Below the pieces are notes generated by a model that saw only the letters and a program-made list of their open reading frames with translations, made no database searches and had not been told where the DNA came from. A DNA stretch of 64,000 bases from Linum tenue. Taxonomy: Eukaryota > Streptophyta > Magnoliopsida > Malpighiales > Linaceae. Where the stretch lies: positions 40,600,002-40,664,001 of the forward strand of contig CAMGYJ010000005.1 of NCBI GenBank assembly GCA_946122785.1, in the 5' to 3' direction. Of the stretch, positions 56,001 through 64,000 are shown in pieces. Both the position numbers and the translations under genes were made by a program. Numbering within the stretch: position 1 is the first letter of the stretch; every line of letters begins with the position of its first letter.

Positions 56001-56893
56001 ACTAAAAACTGTGACTATAGCTATATATAACGGAGAAAATGAAAAACATGACATGTGTATTCGTTGTGGAATTGACATTTCTTGTCTTTGTCAATCTTTC
56101 CTCCTATTTATAACCCTTATGAGATGGAGAAGGTGATGAAGTAACCATCCTGTTGAGTTGGGCTCCTAAATGCCATTCCACCACTGGACATGGTTAGTAT
56201 AGTTGGCTCTCGTGTCTCCGAAGATATTTGTAACTTCCCTTGCGAGGTGTCTATTTAACTATCTTGGTGTTTGAGATAGCCTCGATGACTTGTTTAGCGC
56301 CCTGATTCTTTGATGTGATGCATCACAACTTTAATCACCTCTTGCTCTCTCGAAGACTTGTGACAAGCTTGAGGAACGTGACAAAGTTGATGGAGTTGGA
56401 CGGCCGGTGATCATTTGTGAAATTATAATATAAAATAAGTCATCATTAGCAATTATAATTCTTTAGTGATAGATAAACATGAAGCAAAATAAAAAAAATC
56501 CAGTGATCAAACTTGTAATTTATCCGTTTTACCATTTAGGTAGTTGTGCTATGTATCTTCTCTTAACTTGGCGTGGTTGATCTATTACTTCAGAACAGTA
56601 AACCAAAAAATGTCTCGCAAGTCGCAACTGCGATTACAGTCATACAAAAATTGATTAATTAGCCACGTTTCAAATAACAATCAAAGTGAAAGGCAACAAA
56701 ACAACTGCTTTGTGTTAATTAAAAATGATTAGCCGATAATCTTTTTCTTTTCTTTTTTGTGTGTTTTAACAAAAAGGGAATCAGAAAATCTAAAAAGCTG
56801 GGGAAAATATTTCCTTTTAAAGGATTGAATCAAGAAACACAAGCATGTGATGATGATAAGATGGTAAGCAATCTTTTGACAAAAACAAAAGGA
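53071..56893. other. gene-poor AT-rich region, no feature recognised
   Basis: Only short, motif-free ORFs, mostly T-rich (for example 53173-53460, 54791-55011, 55364-55673). A weak repeat pair, CTCACTATAATT-CTTC followed by CCCAATTT, occurs at about 53298 and 53701. No splice-consistent exon series found. Confidence 0.45.
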
Positions 56894-57290
56894 TAATATA
56901 GTAAGCAATCCAACAAAAAGGTAAATGCCAAAAATAGTATTAAAATGAATTGGCAGTCCTAATCAGTAATTAATTACATTCTATTTTTCTCATAAAAAAA
57001 TTACATTCTATCTAATTAATAAACTGCCTACAAGTATTCATAAAAAAAAACTGCCTATTGGCTATTATCTATCTGATAAATAGTAATCAATAATATAGTA
57101 AGATTTCCAACAAAAAGGTAAATGCCAAAAATAGTATTAAAATGAATTGGCAGTCCTAATCAGTAATTAATTACATTCTATTTTTCTCACAAAAAAATTA
57201 CATTCTATTTAATTAATAAATTACCTACAAGTACTCATAAAAAAAATAAACTGCCTATTGGCTAGCCTCGATATGATAAATAGTAATCAA
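56894..57290. repeat. 197-bp tandem duplication
   Basis: Two direct copies, 56894-57090 and 57091-about 57290, start TAATATAGTAAG and contain AATTGGCAGTCCTAATCAGT and GATAAATAGTAATCAATAAT. They differ at several positions and small indels. Non-coding. Confidence 0.88.
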
Positions 57291-57399
57291 TAATGGATTC
57301 TCTTTGCAGCAAAAATAAAATAATAGATTCTCTAATTAGTAAATTGTATTTTTCGGGAGCGGATCAAGTCAGTAACCTTCATTGATATTTTTTTAATTA

Positions 57400-57780
57400 A
57401 AAAAAATCGAAACATTTAATATCATACTAAACATGGTGGTACTGCTTGGTACTACATAAGATCACACCACGCGGCACAGAAGTGTACTATGGTGGTATGA
57501 ATATAACATAGTTTAGGATAGTTAAATACATGATAATAGGAATATATGACTTGTTATTTACCACATTTATCATTGTTTACCACTAATTACCACCCATATA
57601 CTAGAGTGGTATGAGGTGGTACGTTTTGTCCTGTATTTTTTTTTCTTCATAAATTATAGATCCAATTGACAATGAAAATTTCGTTCCATCTACTCAAAAA
57701 AATTCAAAATTTGAGTTACAAAACGAAGGTGGTAACATGGTAGCAACGAGTGGTATGAAATTCTTTTCTCAAAATATATT
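57400..57780 (-). repeat. dispersed palindromic repeat, copy 2 (relative of 7075-7735)
   Basis: On the minus strand it reads CTTCGTTTTGTAACTCAAAT, then AGATGGAACGAAATTTTC, then a poly-A tract and GGTGGTA/TACCACC motifs, matching the order in the 7.1-kb repeat. Similarity is partial; there is no tandem duplication in this copy. Termini not defined. Confidence 0.55.
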
Positions 57781-58939
57781 GATTTTCATTTTGTAGATCA
57801 CTACGAATGATTTTTCTGATAATTTATCTCTACATTTTCTTATTTATCCCACTAACTATACTTACCAATAAATTTTTAATATTTCTCAAGCCATCTAATT
57901 GTTTTAATTAAGAGTAAACATGCCATTTGATAAAAAAAAATCCAGTTTCCATTGAATGTTAACCATGATAGTTACCACACAATAACTAATTTTAAATCTT
58001 TTTTTCGACAATTTGGAAAGTTAAAATCTTGGAATTATTTAGAATCTAAAGATTTAGACTCTAACTCACAAACCATCCCTTAGTTAAGAACTAAGCAATA
58101 ATAGGTTAAGATTTTGTCTCGTGAGGTTGTATTTAGGTTTTTTAAAATCAAATTTGGATATAGATGGTTAATAGTTCAAGACATTAGAATCTGTGGCTCA
58201 TTTTCTTAAAATGTACTCAACCCCAAATCTCAGTCCTTCAATTGAGCCAATGATATTTGATGTTTTAAGAACATATGCGTAGATACCTCTTAGTCTTATA
58301 CACATTATCTTTTATCAACTAACACATACAACAACTACAATTTTTCTATGTTTATGGCACCGATATCAATGAAACAAAAAAACTAGTTGTATATGTTAAT
58401 GGGAATCGAGTTACAAATTAATGAATACGGGATAGGATTATGTTGCACACATAATTGTTAATTGATGGTTGAACTAAGTTCAGCTCTAACTAACCATGTT
58501 ACCACACGTTCGGTTAGCTTAAAATTGATCAAACGGGGTCAAAATCTTCATGTTTTAATGCCTTAAATAACTAAGTGAGTCACCAAAACTCTTTCTCTCT
58601 TTGTTTCCCTCGCAAATACTTCCTCTCTATGTCTTAAATTCGAGTCTTGGTGTCGTTTGGAAGTTGTGATTGTTAGATAGATGTATTTGTTGTGAATGCA
58701 TAATATTAAATATATATTATCGAAATTAATGCACTGTAAAATACAACATTTGGTATGTGTGATTGTGTATGTCATATGAGCTTAAAGCTAAGACAAAATA
58801 ATCTCAACAATCACAACTAAAACCTTATATATAACGATCACTTATTTTGAGTGATAGTATCTGTTGATCATAACAACAATACATGTATTGTTTCTGATAA
58901 TAAATAAATAAATAATGATGCATTCTATATAATACATGT
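57781..58939. other. intergenic, nothing recognised
   Basis: AT-rich, no ORF with a recognised motif, no repeat boundary found. Confidence 0.4.
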
Positions 58940-58947
58940 GTAAGAAC

Positions 58948-59601
58948 TAGTGGCGGATCCAGGGGGTGGCCACCCCGGGCCCCGGTCCAGCCCTCCTCTG
59001 GATCCATAGTTAGTATAGGCCTTATGAATTTTTTGATATTAGGTATTCGGCCCAATGCTATTTTATAATAAAATTGGATATAATTAGCAAATTGATTTAG
59101 ATGAATATATTCAAATCACTACTCTAAATTTAGTCAAGCCCCAAAGATTTTTCGTCTAAAAAAAACAATGAAAACTAAAACTCTAAAGCATAGCAGACTA
59201 AAAGAAATATAAGGTTTGTTACCTTGAATATTTACTAGACAACTGGTGGTATAGGGATGGACACATAATGCAAATTGATATTGATTTGTCTAGTGTTGAT
59301 GCTGCTCGTTTCAACAACTACAGAGAGAACCTGAGAGAACCTTTTGAACAAAGAAACATGTAAAAACTTATATGCACAATAAATTAGCGATGAATTTCTT
59401 GCCAATTGCTCAAGTATTTTATTTGGGATAATGTATACTATTGGTATGGATGTGGACTATATTATTGATACATTTTCTAAATTAAGATACCGTTGTGTAC
59501 AATTTACATTGTAAAAAAACTATAATCATTAATTTTTTTATGGTTCTAATTTTCTAATAAAATGCGGCCTAGTGTTCTTTTGTGTTCTGGATTCGTCGCT
59601 G
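58948..59601. mobile_element. hAT-like MITE (AGTGGCGGATCC type), 8-bp TSD
   Basis: Left end TAGTGGCGGATCCAGG; inverted right end CAGCGACGAATCCAGAA. TSD GTAAGAAC is perfect (58940-58947 and 59602-59609). The first 60 bp are strikingly GC-rich (CACCCCGGGCCCCGG) against an AT-rich body, and a GGATCCAGG / CTGGATCC pair forms a local inverted repeat. Related to the MITEs at 46240 and 47623. Confidence 0.82.
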
Positions 59602-59609
59602 GTAAGAAC

Positions 59610-60957
59610 AATCGCAACTTCCAAACGACCAGAGTCAAATCATTTTATTTTGGTTCAACCCGTTGAAACGTGATCACCTTGCTTACTCGGGTTAACTGTT
59701 GGAACCAATTTGACAACCTTGTTGCATGATGTCGTATTTTGGATTTTAAGGCGTGCATTTTTTTTGTGTGTAAATTGCAATCGCTTGAGATTGGAGTTAT
59801 AGGGTGTATGGAGTATAGCCAGGTTTACTGTTGACATATAAGGTACATTCAAATACATTACCCGAATAGTTTATAGGAGAAAATTGAGTTATTTGGGTCA
59901 GGAGAATTGACGGGGCGAATAGCAACTTCATTTATTTAAAATTATTGAGCAACAAAGTCAAATGTAAGCATAACAAATCATCCTTGAGCGTTCAGGACCA
60001 AGGATGAAAAAAGAATCCAACAAAGGAAAAGCGTTAAAGATGATCATGATACTTCCCCAAGAATTGAAACTTTTGATCAGTTGAGGAGCAATATCACCAT
60101 TTTTTTCCAAATTTTGATCAGCCATTTTGAATACTAAATAAATTTGTTTAGTATCTATAAGGTGTTAAGATATAAGTTGAGATTATTTATTATGATACAT
60201 ATAATAATGTAATTTGAAAAATATTATGATGTGGATACTTACGATTTATAAAAACATATATATATTTACATGTTCCCGAGCCTTTAGTAATTCGACCATG
60301 ACAACGAAATTCATTAGTTAACTATTATCAAGTCGTATAATATTCGCATCATACCGATTAATTAAAATCTCAAATTTGTTTAAAACTATAATTTTAACTA
60401 ATTCAATTTTCCGAACAATGGGCGGAATACAAGCTAGTACTAAAAATGTCATTGTCCATTTCGCATTTATCAATTCTACAGAAAAAATGAAAATAAGATT
60501 TGTCTAGCTATTTGAGTAAAAGAAAATGATTGTGTACACTTTGTCCATAGCATGGGAATATGTATGTTTTGGGTTATATGTGGGTTGAGTGGGATAATAT
60601 TCGTGTTGTTTCAAGTTGCTGTACATTCATTTAAATATACTACTCAAAGAAAATAAATGTAACCATTTTTTTATGTGAGAACAAATAGGGAAAACATTTT
60701 CTAAATGCGAAAGAGAGAATAACTTGAAAATAGAGTCATACCATTTAAGAGACATATATTCTCACCTCTCCATATTTTTATTAGGGGAACCCGTGAGCTA
60801 AATTGTTATTTTAAAAAAAATTAGAATAGAAGAGATATGAATAAATCTCAGGACATATATAATAAAATGGTAGAAAAGTAGTATCGATACCCTAACTTGT
60901 ATGAAGCGGATAATTTTTGCTTTCAAACAAAAGAAATGTATGATTTATTGGGTTGGA
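59610..60957. other. intergenic, nothing recognised
   Basis: AT-rich sequence with no gene, RNA or repeat boundary that I can support. Confidence 0.4.
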
Positions 60958-61480
60958 TTAATATTGCACCCGGTTTTTAGATTTATTTTTCGATTTTAAA
61001 AGCTGAAGCAAGGCCAAACATAAAACAACTCTAAAAGCTCGGCTTTTGAAAAGCTGAAAACGCTGTTGTGTAACATAAAAGCAGAAGCTCCGATTCGCAG
61101 CTTCTGCGAAAAGCTGTTTTAAAAGTATAAGATTATCCTTTACCATATTTTAATTTTATTTCAAAAAAATAATTTTATTTCATTTATATCATTTTAAAAA
61201 TAAAATAAATTATAAAATCATATTATTTAATATAAAAGAAATCTAACAAGATACATTTTGACTACTTTTTATTGTTTAGAATTTTTATTCATAGTTTATA
61301 TTATAAGTCTTTTATAGTCATTTTACATAACCTCTCATATTGAAAAACACTTCTAATAGTTTTTCATCCAAACATTTAATTGCTTTTTTTGAAAAGTATT
61401 TTTCTAAAAGCTCTAGCCATAAGCTACTTTTGTCAAAACTACAGCAGAACCAAACTAGCCCACCCATTGTCATTCATAAT
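60958..61480. repeat. AGCTTTT-rich MITE-like repeat
   Basis: Repeated AAAAGCTG / CAGCTTTT motifs at both sides (61000-61125 and 61380-61450) flank an AT-rich core and end in AGAACCAAACTAGCCCA, a terminus style common in plant MITEs. There is a local GCAGAAGCTCC...GCAGCTTCTGC hairpin at about 61080-61110. No TSD was fixed, so the class is uncertain. Confidence 0.45.
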
Positions 61481-61576
61481 TGTACATTTATAGAGTGATG
61501 ATTCAATTGTGATTTATCATAGTTACCAAAATTGTTTTTGGAACTGTGTGAGGCAGTAAATTAAGTAATGATAAAT

Positions 61577-62082
61577 GGGTTAATATTTTCGTATGGCCTG
61601 AACTTTGACCAAAATAAACATCCTGGGCAATCTTTTGGATCTATAACATCATGGCCCGAACTATACACCAAAATAAACAATTTGGCCAAACCCGATGTTT
61701 GACTGTTAACTTGGACGGTCAAACGCGTTGACTAACGGTCAACGCGCCACGTCACTGCCAAGTCAGAAGATCTGATTAATATTTAATTTTTTTATTTTTG
61801 GTTTAACTAAGGTATTAGATGATTTTTTTAATTTATAATAATTTAAAATTAGGGAATGTGTGGAAATTGTGAATTATTTTAAATATTTTATGCTGACTTG
61901 GCAGTGACATGGCGCGTTGACTAACTATCAACGCGTTTGACCGTCCAAGTTAACGGTCAAAAATCGGATCTGACCAAATTGTTTATTTTGGTGTATAGTT
62001 CAGGGCAGGATGTTATAGATCAAAAAATTGGCCAGGATGTTTATTTTGATAAAAGTTCAGGTCATACGAAAAATATTAACCC
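61577..62082. mobile_element. Mutator-type MITE, family M1 copy 2, 9-bp TSD
   Basis: Same GGGTTAATATTTTCGTATGG termini and interior as 50864-51373, with a few substitutions and small indels. TSD ATGATAAAT is perfect (61568-61576 and 62083-62091). 506 bp. Two independent TSDs for one family confirm the element ends exactly. Confidence 0.95.
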
Positions 62083-62279
62083 ATGATAAATCACAGCTCC
62101 AAAAGGAACATAATATTTCTTCAACAAAAATAATTAGTAGATAATAGATCACCAGATAAGCTAAAAATTTCAAAATAAAAGGTTAAATGATGAAATAATC
62201 TTACCTGCCACTTATTTGAGTAAATAATATTTATTTAAAAAAAACCCCGGATTTAAAAAACCTATATTTCTTTATTCAA

Positions 62280-62529
62280 TTTCAATAATTCCTTTGGCTC
62301 CTCTCCTAAAGTTTCAATTCCGTCTTCATCATTTATTTGCTATTTGGGGGATTCCCCTGCTTCAGTTTCCCACCGGATTCTCTGATTTTCTCCACTCTTT
62401 CTTTCTCTGTTTCTCGGCGGGGTGTTCTGTGGTGTATTGTGTGTTTCTGCGAGTCTGGGAGCTTTGGATCTCTTAAATGTTTTGCTCATTCCATGCTCAG
62501 ATCTTATTTGTACTTCTCCAAAAATTGAG
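62280..62529 (+). other. probable first (5' UTR) exon of a plus-strand host gene
   Basis: After AT-rich DNA the sequence turns CT-rich (TTTCTTTCTCTGTTTCTC), typical of plant leaders. It reaches a possible donor, TTGAG|GTTAGC, at 62529/62530. No long ORF is present. The start is approximate. It is supported mainly by the two downstream exon-like segments. Confidence 0.4.
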
Positions 62530-62910
62530 GTTAGCAAACGAAGATCTCCATTTCTCTCCCTCTCTTCCTCTGCAGCTTCTCTGTTCTTCTTCTTTTGACC
62601 GTTTGGGCCAATCTCCTTCGCTATGGCTACGCTAGCTGGCTAGGGTTTGTGTTCTATTCGGATCTGTAGACAACTAACTGGTTAACAAAAAAAAAAAAAA
62701 AAAAAAATTCTCAGCTTGCCTTCATTTCCCGTTTCTGCCCCCACCTAGTTGGTTGCAGAAAGTTAGGGTTTTGAATTTCGGGGAACCCATGAGCAGCACT
62801 TCAATCTCAGTTGATTGTGCTATTTGACTGCAAGTGCAAACCATAATTCTGGGCTGTGATTACTTTGAGCTGAATTATGTAGTTTCTCATTCCTTTTCTG
62901 TGGTTCACAG

Positions 62911-63047
62911 GTATTCCATTTTTGCCCTTCTATCGTCCCTGACTTCCTTCGTCCAACACCTCTGAACATTTTGCCAAGAGAGGGTCCAATTTCAGCTTTA
63001 ATAAAGCTGCGGGCTTTACTATCTTGGCATCTTGGTCTCTGATTCAG
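62911..63047 (+). other. candidate alternative 5' UTR exon A
   Basis: Bounded by acceptor TGGTTCACAG and donor GATTCAG|GTACC; 137 nt, no ATG. It resembles exon B: ATTTTGCCAA in the middle and TTGGCATCTTGGTCTCTGATTCAG at the end (see positions 63024-63047). Confidence 0.5.
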
Positions 63048-63514
63048 GTACCTCCCCTTTATTTTTGTCCTTTCAGTTGTCCCTTTCATTTTCGTTGGCA
63101 TTGTCGTACAATGGCTTTTTTCTTGTCTGTAGTAGCTGGATTTTGTGTTAAGCGAACTGAAAGTTTCGAGTGTTTTTTTTTTAATGGTAATTAATTTCAT
63201 GTCCGACATAGCGCCATTTCTGTTTTGCCCCTTCTCGATGACTTCGTATTTAATGCGTTTATGGTTGCAATAAATGGTGCCATGTTTTCCATTTATGGAG
63301 ATGGAGATTCTGGTTGGTCAACAAAATAAGTTGTGTGCAATAGGCTTACCTCTTCCTTTTGGTTACTTCATCAGCTCTCTATCCTTTTGGATGCTACGGG
63401 ATGTTGAATGTTTGGATTTTAGAGCTCCTTGTGTTTAATTTTATTGATTTGATATCATCCTTCTTCAGCTTTATTAGGGCTTGGGACTTCAAATTTTGCT
63501 GTTCTTTCTTCCAG

Positions 63515-63648
63515 GTTTTTTATTTTTGCTGGTTCATCAGCTATCAGTCTGTTCACACGAAGATATCAGAGCATTTGCCAATAACAACGCCCTGTTTTGG
63601 TCAAGCAAACCTGTGAACAATCTGTTTTGGCAACTTGGTCTGATTCAG
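63515..63648 (+). other. candidate alternative 5' UTR exon B
   Basis: Bounded by acceptor TTTCTTCCAG and donor GATTCAG|GTATG; 134 nt, no ATG. It ends GGCAACTTGGTCTGATTCAG, closely matching the end of exon A, and has CATTTGCCAA in the corresponding middle position. Probably a duplicated exon. Confidence 0.5.
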
Positions 63649-64000
63649 GTATGCAAATGAAAATTCCTTGGTGGAACTTCTACATGAAAAATGTATAACT
63701 AGCTAGTTTTGTCTCTTTTGATCGAATAAACTGTGAAGAAGAAAGCGTCGATCGAGTAAAGCTTGCTTCTGTCGTTTCTGTGAACAAAGACCGACTGTAT
63801 ATTGTCGTTTTTCTTTTCCATCTGTTTGATTAGTGGTTTGATTAGCGGGCTTTTAGCTGTTAATTTTATCAGCATTACAACACATCACTGTTAGGTTGTT
63901 CTTTCCCCCCTAGAGTTTTCGGTGTCTCAAGTGATCATTTCGAATGAGGGAGCTCCTCATAATTAGCGTTGTAAGTGATGTTTTTAAACATTCTTGTTTT
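63649..64000 (+). other. intron-like sequence to the window edge
   Basis: T-rich, no ORF. Consistent with an intron of the gene starting near 62280. The coding exons are not in the window. Confidence 0.35.

Overview
This is a plant nuclear window, almost certainly eudicot. It is AT-rich intergenic DNA packed with plant-type transposons: Ty1/Copia and Ty3/Gypsy LTR elements, an L1-like LINE with a DUF4283-type ORF1, hAT, Mutator-like and Tourist-like DNA elements. It also holds a TIR-domain gene with GT-AG splicing and relics of KIB/DUF295 F-box genes. I see no rRNA or tRNA gene and no prokaryotic feature. I cannot name the species.

Layout. 1-1060: 5' end of a minus-strand Copia element (gag, PBS, LTR) that runs off the left edge. 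2456-3747: a non-autonomous hAT element and a Tourist-like MITE. 3894-5620: two tandem minus-strand KIB-like F-box pseudogenes. 5.6-7.7 kb: an LTR-like stretch, a palindrome and a 163-bp palindromic tandem repeat. 8.96-12.2 kb: an old 5'-truncated Copia with its 3' LTR. 13.5-14.8 kb: a two-exon, minus-strand TIR-only gene that looks intact, the best host gene here. 15060-18614: a complete but dead hAT transposon with a perfect 8-bp target-site duplication (TSD). 20373-27730: a full-length, mutated L1-like LINE (minus strand) with a 12-bp TSD. 28.1-31.2 kb: two Mutator-type elements around an LTR-like region. 31340-36617 and 37399-42761: two related head-to-tail Copia elements, the first very young (LTRs differ at 2 of 302 positions). 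The second appears to have landed in a short ORF and has non-TG/CA LTR ends.

43551-43650 is a 100-N assembly gap next to a Retand/Tat-like Gypsy 3' LTR (43738-45094). 45672-50345: a decayed Copia carrying two nested hAT-like MITEs. 50.8-53.1 kb: two more Mutator-type elements, one a two-copy family with 61577-62082. 53-62 kb: mostly gene-free, with a 197-bp tandem duplication, a dispersed relative of the 7.1-kb repeat and another hAT-like MITE. 62.28 kb to the end: apparently the 5' end of a plus-strand host gene. It shows a CT-rich leader exon and two similar 137/134-nt AUG-free exon-like segments, which suggests duplicated alternative 5'-UTR exons. The coding part lies beyond the window.

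Most of the sequence is therefore layered transposon insertion. The host-gene content is one TIR gene, the start of one gene at the right edge, an F-box graveyard, and one possibly disrupted small ORF. All calls were made by eye from sequence and translations; no database search was run.
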